Origin: Bdellovibrionales bacterium Ga0074139
Lineage (GTDB): Bacteria > Bdellovibrionota > Bdellovibrionia > Bdellovibrionales > Bdellovibrionaceae
Assembly (NCBI GenBank): GCA_001464795.1
Contig: LNEB01000014.1
Location: 248,001-312,000 of the forward strand
Direction of reading: 5' to 3'
DNA length: 64,000 bases
Within the stretch, counting starts at the first letter, position 1, and each line of letters starts with the position of its first letter. The notes below the pieces were generated by a model that saw only the letters and a list, made by a program, of their open reading frames with translations, made no database searches and had not been told where the DNA came from. The position numbers and the translations under genes are program-made. Shown in pieces: positions 34,613 to 43,747 of this stretch.

Positions 34613-35328
34613 GCCGAAACCAACAATTATTAAAAGTTGAAAATTTAAGCCTTTCTTATGGCTCTATCCAAGCCGTTAGAAAAATTAGTTTCGAAATTTT
34701 CTCTGGTGAAATTGTGTCATTAATCGGTTCCAACGGTGCTGGAAAATCTTCCACACTTCGGGGTTTATCAGGGCTTTTGCCAAACAATGGGCTCGTTAAT
34801 TTTATGGGTCGTGATATTACAAAAGTAGAACCGCATCAGCGTGTCAGCCTTGGTCTTGTTCATTGCCCTGAAGGACGTGGTCTTTTTCCTCAGATGTCAG
34901 TGAAAGAAAATTTAGAACTGGGAACCTTTCAGCGTTTAGATCGGGCCAATATTTCAGCTGACTACGATTTATGTTTCAAACTTTTTCCCAGAGTTAAAGA
35001 GCGTTTGAATCAATTGGCTGGTACTCTTTCAGGTGGCGAACAACAAATGGTTGCTATTTGTAGAGCATTACTGGGACAACCCAAACTACTTTTACTTGAT
35101 GAGCCTTCACTTGGCTTAGCTCCCATTATTGTAGCTCAGATATTTTCTGTGATTAAACAGCTGAATCAGCGGGGGACTAGTATTTTGTTAGTTGAACAGA
35201 ATGCGAAACAGGCATTAAAGATTTCTCACCGTGCTTATGTTCTGGAAACTGGTGAAATTAAATTCTCTGGAACTGGTTCAGAGCTTTTAAATAATGATGA
35301 AATTCAAAAAAGTTACTTAGGTTTTTAA
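34609..35328 (+). CDS. livF: Branched-chain amino-acid ABC transporter ATPase LivF
   Basis: 239 residues, second nucleotide-binding subunit. Walker A GSNGAGKSS, signature LSGGEQQM, Walker B LLLLDEPSLGLAP and VEQNAKQAL are complete. Overlaps livG by 4 bases and the convergent lipoprotein gene by 4 bases. It closes the five-gene livJHMGF operon. Confidence 0.95.
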   Translation: MSRNQQLLKVENLSLSYGSIQAVRKISFEIFSGEIVSLIGSNGAGKSSTLRGLSGLLPNNGLVNFMGRDITKVEPHQRVSLGLVHCPEGRGLFPQMSVKENLELGTFQRLDRANISADYDLCFKLFPRVKERLNQLAGTLSGGEQQMVAICRALLGQPKLLLLDEPSLGLAPIIVAQIFSVIKQLNQRGTSILLVEQNAKQALKISHRAYVLETGEIKFSGTGSELLNNDEIQKSYLGF

Positions 35329-36227
35329 GGCACAACTAAAATATGTTCAGGAGTATTTAAAACTCCATCACCAATTACATTTACAAACGTTCCACTCGAA
35401 GTGATCTCAACGATGTAGTGTAAGACACGATCAACAATTAATAAATTTCCATTTGATCTTTGAGCAATCGCACCTGGAGTGGATAAAATGCTGGTATCAC
35501 TGAAACTAGCCACAGTAGAACCTAGATTAGCACTGTAAATACGAACCGTGTCCGTGGTGCCTGACCAAACAGCAGCAATATTTCCATCGTTCATTTCTAA
35601 ACATCCAGTGGCATCATTGGTAGTGGCAATACCTGAAGAAACCGTAAAGACTTGTGTTCCTGCTGCATTATAGGTTCTGACCACATCAGTCCCAGTGGAG
35701 CAATGGACAAACCCACCGTTGGATTGCTTATTAATGTCAGTCGCCGTTGTTTGAAGGGCTCTGGGCCATCCGCCCGTGGTAATTCTTGATCCCACAGAAC
35801 TAAATTTTTCAACGTTGCTTGTTTCAACGACAAGTACCTCACCGGAAGTCAGCTGAGTAATACCTCGTAAATTTCCCGTTAAATTTGCATCTGCAATAAA
35901 GGTTCTTGAGCTGCAATCGGCTGCACTAACTGCCACAACCCGGTCGGCTCCATCAACAGCAACTAAAAGCTCACCTGCCTGTGACCAAGTAATTCCATAA
36001 ACTGTTTCAGCAATGTTTGAAACATTGAAGGCAATATTTTTATAAAATCCGTTTGCATCTAAAACAAGAACCACGTCAGAGGCACTGTTAGATACAATGA
36101 TATCCCCAGATGAAATGCAAGCATCAGCACCGCTTCCATCACTATCTGATTTGTTAGGTGTGCAAGAAGTCACAGAAACAAACAACAAGGCTATCAATAA
36201 AAAAGAAAGGTTAAAAATTTTCAACAT
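35325..36227 (-). CDS. Propeller-like lipoprotein of unknown function
   Basis: 300 residues. Signal with lipobox VTSC is followed by a Ser/Asp/Gly-rich spacer. The body has repeated blocks of the type GDIIVSNSASDVVLVLDANG, GELLVAVDGADRVVAV and GNLLIVDRVLHYIVEI (about 40-50 residues each), the pattern of NHL/YVTN-type beta-propeller repeats. No catalytic motif is seen, so it may be a binding or surface scaffold protein. It is divergent from the barrel gene at 36331 and shares 4 bases with livF at its end. Confidence 0.78.
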   Translation of the reverse strand: MLKIFNLSFLLIALLFVSVTSCTPNKSDSDGSGADACISSGDIIVSNSASDVVLVLDANGFYKNIAFNVSNIAETVYGITWSQAGELLVAVDGADRVVAVSAADCSSRTFIADANLTGNLRGITQLTSGEVLVVETSNVEKFSSVGSRITTGGWPRALQTTATDINKQSNGGFVHCSTGTDVVRTYNAAGTQVFTVSSGIATTNDATGCLEMNDGNIAAVWSGTTDTVRIYSANLGSTVASFSDTSILSTPGAIAQRSNGNLLIVDRVLHYIVEITSSGTFVNVIGDGVLNTPEHILVVP

Positions 36228-36330
36228 TGCTATAAGACTCTTCGGTTTGTTTTAAAATAAATTAACCTTTTTGATACACTCTAGACTTTAGACCGAAAAC
36301 TTTAAAAACAGATCGACCGATAGGTCTGAT

Positions 36331-36924
36331 GTGAAGCTAGCTTCTGTTTTCATTATTATTTTACTATTTACCACATATGTTCGTGGTCAGACACCGCCTA
36401 CAACAAAAATTCATTTAGTTCAGGAACTGTTTTCAGGAGAAAAGAATAAGACCTTTGACCAGGACAATACTGCTAGCGGTATTATGATGATCTTGAGTTC
36501 AAAAAATCCCACTTTTAATTACTACACAAAAGGGAAGTTCATCACTGCTTCAGGGAATCAAGAATTTCTTGATGATGGCAATGAAGTGGACTCTGATTTT
36601 ACCTATTATAAAAGCAGCCTTGAAGTAGGCGGAAATATTTATCCCATCTCTAGGAAGGCTAAACAGCCCAATTTGTATTTGGGCGTGGCAGGCGTAATGA
36701 GCTACAACTACCTCGCTTTAGACTCTGATGAATTCACAAAAATTAAATCTAGCTACCAAACCATGAGTTTTGGCTACGTAGGAACCATGGGGTTTGAATG
36801 GCAAGTTCTTGGTCGTTATGCAATTACGGCCGAGATCTCTCAGTATTTTGAGACTGCAGATTTAGTCGAAGTTTCCAATTTTAGCCTTAACACTTTTTCC
36901 TTTTCCTTAGGCATGGGCTGGTAA
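36331..36924 (+). CDS. Small outer-membrane beta-barrel protein, unknown function
   Basis: 197 residues from GTG 36331. Signal peptide (to about residue 20, ending VRG), then an alternating-strand region with many Tyr and Phe residues, ending SFSLGMGW with a terminal Trp that fits Bam-dependent barrels. No ribosome site of note precedes the GTG, so the start is provisional. The gene is 103 bases away from the divergent propeller gene and 65 bases before the phospholipase-D-like gene. Confidence 0.7.
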   Translation: MKLASVFIIILLFTTYVRGQTPPTTKIHLVQELFSGEKNKTFDQDNTASGIMMILSSKNPTFNYYTKGKFITASGNQEFLDDGNEVDSDFTYYKSSLEVGGNIYPISRKAKQPNLYLGVAGVMSYNYLALDSDEFTKIKSSYQTMSFGYVGTMGFEWQVLGRYAITAEISQYFETADLVEVSNFSLNTFSFSLGMGW

Positions 36925-36941
36925 TTAATGAATAATAACCT

Positions 36942-36971
36942 GTAAATTATGTATTTTACGTATTTATAATA
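36942..36971 (+). promoter_or_regulatory. Candidate promoter of the PLD-like gene
   Basis: A perfect TATAAT stands at 36965-36970 in a very AT-rich gap, 20 bases before ATG 36990. The possible -35 (TGTAAA near 36941) is weak. Confidence 0.4.
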
Positions 36972-36989
36972 ATCTCATATATCAATTTT

Positions 36990-38291
36990 ATGAAAAAATT
37001 GATTTTATTATCCCTTATTGTTTCAAGAATAACTTTTGGAAGTGTGCAAGTCATGTTTCACCCTCATGACCCTACACTTGCATCGATCGCACAAACATTT
37101 ATGCAAGCTCGCAAGTCAGCACAAATCGTTCTTTATAATATTGATGTGACAAAAGAAAACCCTGTCATTCAAGCCATTCAGTCCGATGCTTTTAAAAAGA
37201 AACTGGCTCAAGGCTTTCAAGTTCAAATGATTTATGAAGGTTATGGTACAGCTGAAGAAAAGCACAAAAGAATGCAAGATCTTGAAAGTTTAGGAATTGA
37301 CGTTCGATACCTCGGATCGAGTAAGAAAATTCATCATAAATTTGCAGTGTTTGACTCAGGACTTCCAACTGAAAGGCTGATCACTGGTTCAGCCAATTGG
37401 TCCATGGGATCTTTTCGAAATTATGATGAAAATATTCTGTTTATTGAAAATGAGCCTGGCATCATTTCACAATTCGCTCAAGAATTCACACTTCTATGGA
37501 CTCAATCTCAAGAGTATGGATCGAGTTGGTTTCCAGAAGTTCAAAATGTCAAACAAAGTCGACTAAAAGGAGACCTGCATAGTTTTTTTAATTCACCCAA
37601 TTTCATTTGGACACGAAAAGGTCCACAAAATCCTCAAGAGATGAATCCATTGTTAACAAAAACAGTTGTTGCATCGATTGAACATGCCAAAAAAACAATC
37701 GAAGTGGCCTCTGCTAGAATCAAACTTGCACCTATTCATGCTGCCCTCGTGCGAGCCGCTCAGCGTGGTGTAAAAATTCGAATCGTTGTCAGTCAGGCTG
37801 AATATACAGGCTCTTCATCACGTGAGAAAATACAACTTCGAGATTGTGGAAATGATCTGTTTCATTCGAAATGTTCTGTTGGAGTCAATTTTTCACCGCT
37901 ATTGGATCCAAGCTCAACTGGTTTTGAGAACATGCAGCTTCGATTGAAGTTCTTCAACTTAGATTTGGCTAACAACATCACTCATCAAATGCATAACAAA
38001 TACATGATTATTGATGGTCGTTGGATTTTAAGTGGCTCATTTAATTGGTCAAACTCTTCTGAATGGCAACATATTGAAAATGTTGTGGTGATTGATGGCT
38101 CTGTTCACAAGCAGGTTCGGAATCGATTTTTAAATAACTTCAATTACTTATGGAATATGAACCGCGAACAAAGAAGTCTTCAAAGCCTTGTTTCTGGTGG
38201 ATGTTTTATAAAACCGACGATGCTGACTTTTCAAGAAATTGATACTTTAAGAAAATCAGCTCGTGCGATGGGGTCTTGTATAAAAAAATAG
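36990..38291 (+). CDS. Secreted phospholipase D-like protein with two HKD motifs
   Basis: 433 residues. Signal peptide MKKLILLSLIVSRITFGS. Two HxKx4D motifs: HHKFAVFD followed by TGSANWS, and HNKYMIID followed by SGSFNWS. Each repeat carries the catalytic His and Lys of the PLD/nuclease superfamily, so both half-sites are intact and one active site is expected. Substrate may be a phospholipid or DNA; secretion to the periplasm or outside suits a predator or scavenger. It starts 65 bases after a barrel gene and ends 9 bases before a strong bidirectional terminator. Confidence 0.88.
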   Translation: MKKLILLSLIVSRITFGSVQVMFHPHDPTLASIAQTFMQARKSAQIVLYNIDVTKENPVIQAIQSDAFKKKLAQGFQVQMIYEGYGTAEEKHKRMQDLESLGIDVRYLGSSKKIHHKFAVFDSGLPTERLITGSANWSMGSFRNYDENILFIENEPGIISQFAQEFTLLWTQSQEYGSSWFPEVQNVKQSRLKGDLHSFFNSPNFIWTRKGPQNPQEMNPLLTKTVVASIEHAKKTIEVASARIKLAPIHAALVRAAQRGVKIRIVVSQAEYTGSSSREKIQLRDCGNDLFHSKCSVGVNFSPLLDPSSTGFENMQLRLKFFNLDLANNITHQMHNKYMIIDGRWILSGSFNWSNSSEWQHIENVVVIDGSVHKQVRNRFLNNFNYLWNMNREQRSLQSLVSGGCFIKPTMLTFQEIDTLRKSARAMGSCIKK

Positions 38292-38300
38292 TTTTTAAAA

Positions 38301-38330
38301 AACAAAAGGGGCTGTTAAGCCCCTTTTGTT
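38301..38330. terminator. Bidirectional terminator between the PLD-like gene and flgE
   Basis: AACAAAAGGGGCT (38301-38313) and AGCCCCTTTTGTT (38318-38330) form a perfect 13-bp stem with a GTTA loop, and A- and T-rich flanks serve both strands. It closes the PLD-like gene and the 15-kb minus-strand flagellar operon. Confidence 0.9.
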
Positions 38331-38365
38331 GACGCGTCGTCACGAATTACGTACCTGTCACATTA
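38331..38365. repeat. 35-bp dispersed intergenic repeat, copy 1
   Basis: This segment starts GACGCGTCGTCACGAAT and continues to GTACCTGTCACAT. It matches 60246-60280 at 31 of 35 positions (differences at positions 4, 18, 19 and 34). It lies between the terminator and the flgE stop codon. Both copies are outside coding sequence. Inside, GTCAC occurs twice. Confidence 0.8.
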
Positions 38366-38368
38366 AGA

Positions 38369-39652
38369 TTATCTCTTCAACTGAATCACTTCGTTTAAAA
38401 GTTCATCTGTTGTTGTGATCGTCTTCGCATTCGCTTGGAATGATCTTTGGTTTTGAATCATCGCTACGAATTCAGTTGCTAAGTCCACAGTTGATTTCTC
38501 TAAAGACTTGGCAAAGATAGATCCACGACCAGCCGCTTTCGGTGCTCCCATTGAAGGCTCACCAGAATCTCTGGATTCACGAAGTCTATTGTTACCCACT
38601 TTAAACATGGCTTCTGCATTTTCAAACTTAGCGATCGCGATCTGCGCTAAATCCTGGGCCTGTCCATTTGAATAAACAGCTGTCAACATTCCCTCGTCGT
38701 TAAACGAAAGACCTGTGATCGTACCTGCAGCGGCTCCATTTTGATTCCAGCTGATCAGATCTGAAGACTTACCGTATTGCTTAGTGCCTTCGATACCTTT
38801 TCCACCTTCGTCAATGGCATCACCAAATCTTAACTTAATTTGCTGATTTTGAAGAGCTCCACCTTTGAAGTTCAAATTCATATCTGTGACTTCTTGGCTT
38901 TTTAATTTTCCATCCACTGTAAATTCAAGTCTTCCACCGATCACTTGTTCGAGTGCTCCTTCTTCAGCACCAGTCACTGCTTTACCGTCAGCCATACCTT
39001 TAAATTCCCAGACACGGTCAGCCACTTTATTAAAGAACATACTAACAAGTTGCTTATTACCTTGAGAGTCATAAATTTCGATACCAGTTGAGTAATGTGA
39101 GGTTTGATAAGGATCCTTAGCATCAAACTTTTTAGTCGCTTCAACCCGGGAATCCAAGTTCAAGTCTAACTTAATTTCAGTTGTTCCTTTTGCAGGAATC
39201 AATGCTCGAGGGAATTTAATATCTTCAATTTTATTGACGATATTACCTTTTTCATCAGCAGTGAAACCTTGCACACGTTGTTTATCTTTTGTAACTAGAT
39301 ATCCTTCACGGTCAAAGAAGAAAGATCCGTCACGAGTAAATGTTTCTCCGTCACTGCCTTTAACTTTGAAATATCCATCTCCTGAAATCGCTAAATCTGT
39401 CGCGCGCTCTGTTGCATCCGTGTTACCTTGAGTGAGGATCGGATTAACTGCACCGATTTTTGTACCACGACCGATTTGGTTACCACCTAAAATACCTTTT
39501 AAATTCTTTGCTATGATATCTTGAAACTCAGCTCGGCTTGCTTTGAAACCGATAGTGTTGGCATTGGCAATGTTATCACCGATTACTTGTAACGCTTCAC
39601 CTTGCGCTGTCATACCGGATACACCAGTATACAAAGAAGAAAGAACTCCCAT
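38369..39652 (-). CDS. flgE: Flagellar hook protein FlgE
   Basis: 427 residues from ATG 39652, chosen for the GGAGG site upstream; a longer frame to 39685 is unsupported. The N-terminal GVLSSLYTGVSGMTAQGEALQVIGDNIANANTIGFKAS and the C-terminal FVAMIQNQRSFQANAKTITTTDELLNEVIQLKR are the rod/hook coiled-coil halves common to FlgE/FlgF/FlgG, and the long central part with FDREGYLVTKDKQRVQG is FlgE. It polymerises into the hook after FlgD capping. Last gene of the operon, 107 bases after the flg_new-family gene, so it may also have its own promoter. Confidence 0.95.
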   Translation of the reverse strand: MGVLSSLYTGVSGMTAQGEALQVIGDNIANANTIGFKASRAEFQDIIAKNLKGILGGNQIGRGTKIGAVNPILTQGNTDATERATDLAISGDGYFKVKGSDGETFTRDGSFFFDREGYLVTKDKQRVQGFTADEKGNIVNKIEDIKFPRALIPAKGTTEIKLDLNLDSRVEATKKFDAKDPYQTSHYSTGIEIYDSQGNKQLVSMFFNKVADRVWEFKGMADGKAVTGAEEGALEQVIGGRLEFTVDGKLKSQEVTDMNLNFKGGALQNQQIKLRFGDAIDEGGKGIEGTKQYGKSSDLISWNQNGAAAGTITGLSFNDEGMLTAVYSNGQAQDLAQIAIAKFENAEAMFKVGNNRLRESRDSGEPSMGAPKAAGRGSIFAKSLEKSTVDLATEFVAMIQNQRSFQANAKTITTTDELLNEVIQLKR

Positions 39653-39759
39653 TATGACCTCCATGTCACCGACGACTTCAATCAATCCATCGTCATTTGT
39701 TGGAGGGCTCCCTCAAAGAGGACCAGCCCTAATATTTAATTTTTCGAACCACTTACTTT

Positions 39760-40188
39760 TTACATTACAATCGTTGAGTCAATATTGGTAAAAACGTTTT
39801 CTTTTAAAGCCGCTTTATCCATCACTGTCACAACCGTTTTATTCTTCACACTGACGATTAGTGCTGAGTCCTTCATCAGAATCAAAGAGTCTTTTGATCC
39901 TTTAGAAGCAGCCCTGTTGACCGCATCATTCAAGCGCGTCACATCTTCAGGTGTGAAAGAGATTCCCCGGGTCCGCATGCGATCCAACGCGTGGTTGGAA
40001 AACTTAACGGAATCAAGAGAACCACTTTGAGCAGGTGAAAGTTTCGAGGTCTCATTCCCTTTTGACAAAGTATCTTTCAACGTATCTTTGAAAGATGGTC
40101 CTTGTGTCACACCACCCAGGCCTTGCGGCTTTGATGTTGTGGGTTGGGGAACTAGGCTCTCAAAACTTTGAAGCTTTTTGAGATCCAT
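39760..40188 (-). CDS. Flagellar operon protein, flg_new (TIGR02530) family
   Basis: 142 residues. The C-terminal half (from about residue 55) has the highly conserved VKFSNHALDRMRTRGISF, KGSKDSLILMKDSALIVSVKNKTVVTVMD and ENVFTNIDSTIVM characteristic of this family, which occurs next to flgD and flgE in many deltaproteobacteria and Firmicutes. Its role is not established. The N-terminal half is low-complexity. Its ATG overlaps the flgD stop by one base. Confidence 0.88.
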   Translation of the reverse strand: MDLKKLQSFESLVPQPTTSKPQGLGGVTQGPSFKDTLKDTLSKGNETSKLSPAQSGSLDSVKFSNHALDRMRTRGISFTPEDVTRLNDAVNRAASKGSKDSLILMKDSALIVSVKNKTVVTVMDKAALKENVFTNIDSTIVM

Positions 40189-41219
40189 TATATTTGTGTC
40201 TCCTTCACAACTCGATCTTTCATTTCACTGGACATTCCCACTGACTCCATCAGGTTTTGTTGTAACCTGAGAGGTTCATCGGGAGCACCAGGAACAACAG
40301 ATTCTGTTGTTGTTGATTCACCTTGCTTAGTATCAGTTTGATTCACTGCACCTTCTTTTTTCAAGTTAGACTCGACTACAGAATTCACTTTCTGGTCGTT
40401 CTTCATAAGACTCGGGTCTTGGATCTTCTTAATATCAGCAAGACGAACAGATTGATTGCCCACCATTAGGACAGGGCCTTCATTGGAATAATTCACTCCT
40501 GTGATGACTCCTTCAAAATCTGTTTTAATTTCGAGCTTTCTTTCATTTCCATCAAAGGCATCAGCAAAAAACTGATAGGAACCAGCAGGTGCGGGTTGCC
40601 CCTTGTCGTTTAATCCGTTCCAAGAAAATTTATTGTCACCTTCTTTTGCATTTTGCAGAGTGATTTTTCGAACAGTTTCACCCGTATCATTATTTCTGAC
40701 ACGAATTTCTAAACGAGTTGCAGGAGATTTCAGATCAAATTTAAAATCGTGCTCTTTGTCTCCGCGGATACGATTAATTTTTGAACTGTCTCCGGCCACT
40801 GCTTTACCAATGAAGTTCAGTGCTTGAAACTGCTCCATAGGTTTTTGACCGTTTTTCATTTCACTGAGTGTTGTGTTCATGTTTTGCATTTGCTCGAGAC
40901 CCGAAAAGCTGGCCAACTGAGCTGCCATTTCATGGGACTTCAATGGATTTGTAGGATCCTGACTTTTAATTTGTGCAAGCATCAATTTAAAGAAAGCATC
41001 CTTATCAAGTTTGTCACTTCCTGCTGTACGAACTTTTTTAGATGGGTCTGTCCAATTGGGGTCTGAAATTTTATTCAGTAACTCACCAACGTTATCGGCA
41101 CCTAATTTTTTCATTTCGTCAGTTGAAAGATTAGAAGCTTTACCCCCGCGATCAACAGGTGCTGAAGCATCCACATTGGCAAACGCTTTTGTTGTTTTCC
41201 CTACATTGATTGCTGACAT
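40188..41219 (-). CDS. flgD: Flagellar hook assembly (cap) protein FlgD
   Basis: 343 residues. The conserved N-terminal core MKLGADNVGELL...KDAFFKLMLAQIKSQDPTNPLKSHEMAAQLASFSGLEQM is the FlgD signature, followed by the Fn3/Tudor-like FlgD_ig domain (about 125-225, GETVRKITLQNAKEGDNKFSWNGLNDKG). The C-terminal 90 residues are low-complexity and unusual. It caps the growing hook. Neighbours are fliK upstream and flg_new downstream. Confidence 0.93.
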   Translation of the reverse strand: MSAINVGKTTKAFANVDASAPVDRGGKASNLSTDEMKKLGADNVGELLNKISDPNWTDPSKKVRTAGSDKLDKDAFFKLMLAQIKSQDPTNPLKSHEMAAQLASFSGLEQMQNMNTTLSEMKNGQKPMEQFQALNFIGKAVAGDSSKINRIRGDKEHDFKFDLKSPATRLEIRVRNNDTGETVRKITLQNAKEGDNKFSWNGLNDKGQPAPAGSYQFFADAFDGNERKLEIKTDFEGVITGVNYSNEGPVLMVGNQSVRLADIKKIQDPSLMKNDQKVNSVVESNLKKEGAVNQTDTKQGESTTTESVVPGAPDEPLRLQQNLMESVGMSSEMKDRVVKETQI

Positions 41220-41243
41220 AAAACTTCTCCTTGTTTCAAATCA

Positions 41244-42953
41244 CTAAGCCACTAAATTGAGACTTCGACCTCGGTTGCCTTCAAGCTTTCGCGGTGCTGA
41301 GCTTTCTTGAAATCCTGGTAATTTTTGCTCACGCATTCCTGTTCTGATATTTTGTGCATCAAAATAACTTTCACGGGCCTGCCTGTTACCAAAGTTTTCA
41401 TTAAACTGCTGCCAAAACTGACGATTACCATCTCGTTGTTGCTGATTCATAAAATCATTCATTTGATTCTGTAAATCTTGCCTCACCTCTGATGATCCCA
41501 CAGTTGGCGCCACCACATCAACACGAACTTGATCTACAATTAACTTATGAGCTGATAAAGAGTTTTTGAGGTCTTGAATGGAATTTTCCAGGACCTTTTT
41601 CACTTCTTTATTTTCAGCTGACAGTTGCAACTCGACCTTTCCACCTTGAACTTTAAGCTTCATTTCGACAGATCCCATGCCCTCGGGAGACATTTGGATT
41701 TTCATTTCACCGCCACCTTTTTGAATCAGCACTTGAGCCTGATTCAAAAGCTGTTGGTTATTCTGAACTTTGTCGGCCGGGCTTAAATTCACCACGGGTT
41801 GTGCTGGTAAAGGTGCTGTCACTTGCTGATCACGTGAAAGCTGTGGTTGCTGAGTAAGACCTAAATTCTGTGAATCAAGACTCAAAGAATTAGTACTGTC
41901 CTCAGCCGTTTTGCTTTGTTGTTCTAAATTGGTGTCAGCCGATTCTAAACCCATCACTTTTTGAAGAATCGATAAGCCTTCAGGGCTCATCGGTTTTTCG
42001 ATACCACCTTCCGGTGACAAAAATGATAGTGCATCATCTGTGCGCTTCTCAGAGAGCTTCTGAAGCTGATCTGATTGAGGCATCATAGCTTTCATCCCCG
42101 CAACCATGGGTGCCCAAGTTTTTATTTCTTGGATATCCAGACTTTGAGGATCGACTTCACCACTTTCAATTTTACTTTGCACAACCTGCATCAAATCTTC
42201 CAGTGTCATTTGGGGTGACGCTTTCATCACCTCGGTCTTTATTTCAGGAGCTTGAAACTGAAATTGATCTTGCAGCATAGTGAGGGCCTGATTCATATCT
42301 TCGGTTGGAAGAGACTCAAGGGCTTGCGCCAATTCTGGTGTAGCCACTTCTGGTGCTTTCATCCAAAACTTCTGATTCAGTTGACCCACTTGCTGGGTTG
42401 TCACATCTTTTTTTATTTGAGCCACTTGCAATCGATCAGCCGATAGCTGACTCAAGAGTTGATCTGTTGATACAGGCAACTCTGACCTAGCTTCGATTTG
42501 ATTCAATTGATCAAGAAGTCCCACATACATCTGCTTCACTTGCACGCTTTGCTGCGGCTTCAAGTCTAATTTTTCAATGACTTGATTCACCGTTGCTTCA
42601 GGCGTCTTTTCAAGATCCACCGCTTGTAGTTGAGTCATAGCGTCCACCATCTTCTGTGGTGGTACTCCGAATTCACCCTCTAAAGAGTCCATGAATTTTC
42701 GGATCGCTCGCTCTTTCTGTGAGCGTACTTTCAAGTCCCCTGTTTTCTTCACCGGCGCTTCTGCCGTGGGCTCTTGAACTTCTGCTTCGACTTTTCCCTT
42801 CTCGGGTTTTAAATCCTGGGGTTTATTGATGTCTTTACTTTTCAAAACATCGGTAAATCCCTTTGATTCTTTTAAGTCAGATTCAAAGTTCTGTGCCTCC
42901 AGAAGTGGTGGCTGCATAACAGGTGGACTCGATCCTGCGAGTCCTTTTAACAA
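41244..42953 (-). CDS. fliK: Flagellar hook-length control protein FliK
   Basis: 569 residues from TTG 42953, with an AGAGG site 6 bases upstream. N-terminal two thirds are Gln-, Pro- and Glu-rich and poorly structured. The conserved Flg_hook C-terminal domain lies near 395-480 (LLNQAQVLIQKGGGEMKIQMSPEGMGSVEMKLKVQGGKVELQLSAENKEVKKVLE). FliK measures hook length and switches the export gate to filament substrates. The length is above average. It starts 15 bases before the end of the motE-like gene on this strand. Confidence 0.92.
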   Translation of the reverse strand: MLKGLAGSSPPVMQPPLLEAQNFESDLKESKGFTDVLKSKDINKPQDLKPEKGKVEAEVQEPTAEAPVKKTGDLKVRSQKERAIRKFMDSLEGEFGVPPQKMVDAMTQLQAVDLEKTPEATVNQVIEKLDLKPQQSVQVKQMYVGLLDQLNQIEARSELPVSTDQLLSQLSADRLQVAQIKKDVTTQQVGQLNQKFWMKAPEVATPELAQALESLPTEDMNQALTMLQDQFQFQAPEIKTEVMKASPQMTLEDLMQVVQSKIESGEVDPQSLDIQEIKTWAPMVAGMKAMMPQSDQLQKLSEKRTDDALSFLSPEGGIEKPMSPEGLSILQKVMGLESADTNLEQQSKTAEDSTNSLSLDSQNLGLTQQPQLSRDQQVTAPLPAQPVVNLSPADKVQNNQQLLNQAQVLIQKGGGEMKIQMSPEGMGSVEMKLKVQGGKVELQLSAENKEVKKVLENSIQDLKNSLSAHKLIVDQVRVDVVAPTVGSSEVRQDLQNQMNDFMNQQQRDGNRQFWQQFNENFGNRQARESYFDAQNIRTGMREQKLPGFQESSAPRKLEGNRGRSLNLVA

Positions 42954-42967
42954 GAGATCCTCTCTTT

Positions 42968-43747
42968 CTATGGCTTATCTTCAGCCATGCTTGCATCATC
43001 CGCGGTCGTTGATGCTGTTTTTCGTTTATATCCTGCAAAACTTTCAGTAAACATTTGTGCTTTTTCAGCTTTCATTAAATTAAGAATGTCAGCTGCATTT
43101 TTCTTTTTCATGCGCCCTAAAATTTGCACAGCCAAATCTTCATCGATGGTTTCAAATATTTTAGCCGCCTGTGGAGGCTTCATATTGGAATAAAATTGAA
43201 CAAGTGTTTCAAGTTTTTGCTCATCAGCTTTTACACGGTCTTCTAGTAATGTGGAAATTGACCCACGCATTTTTTCTAATTCTGCTAAGCGCTTTTGCAG
43301 TTCTGCTTTTTGCTCGTTGATAGCCGATTCAACACGGTTAAGTTCCTCTTCCCGTGCATCCAATTCTTTTTTTCTCTCAACCAATTTCATTAGGTGATTC
43401 AATTCATCCCCAGTGGGCTCTGCTGCCACTGCAGGAGTAGGATTTGTTATCACAGCTGGGGTTGTGGCAGGAACTTGCGAGGCCTGTGCTGAAGCCTCAG
43501 GGAAAAAACTCACTTCAACTGCATTTAATACTTTCAGTAAGTGATCTTGATTCTCAAAGAAATACAAAGCACTTCCAAGTCCTACTAAACAAGTAAACAG
43601 TGCACCCACAGGAAAGGGTGCTGATTTCTTTTTTTTCTGCAATGAAGGTTTTATTTCTGAAATTGATTTCTTAGGCTGAGGTGATTGACCACCAGCTGCT
43701 GCTTTTCGTGCTTGTTTAAAAAATTGATCATATCCATTTTTATTCAT
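42968..43747 (-). CDS. MotE-family flagellar motor chaperone-like protein
   Basis: 259 residues from ATG 43747, overlapping the fliJ stop by 8 bases. A basic cytoplasmic N-terminus is followed by one membrane segment (about 45-63), a Pro/Ala linker, a coiled coil (about 110-170) and a C-terminal MgtE-N-like helical domain (about 185-235, YSNMKPPQAAKIFETIDEDLAVQILGRMKKKNAADILNLM). This layout matches the MotE/FlaA1-type flagellar proteins in epsilon- and deltaproteobacteria, needed for motor assembly through MotC stability. Exact equivalence is inferred from layout and context. Confidence 0.8.
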   Translation of the reverse strand: MNKNGYDQFFKQARKAAAGGQSPQPKKSISEIKPSLQKKKKSAPFPVGALFTCLVGLGSALYFFENQDHLLKVLNAVEVSFFPEASAQASQVPATTPAVITNPTPAVAAEPTGDELNHLMKLVERKKELDAREEELNRVESAINEQKAELQKRLAELEKMRGSISTLLEDRVKADEQKLETLVQFYSNMKPPQAAKIFETIDEDLAVQILGRMKKKNAADILNLMKAEKAQMFTESFAGYKRKTASTTADDASMAEDKP

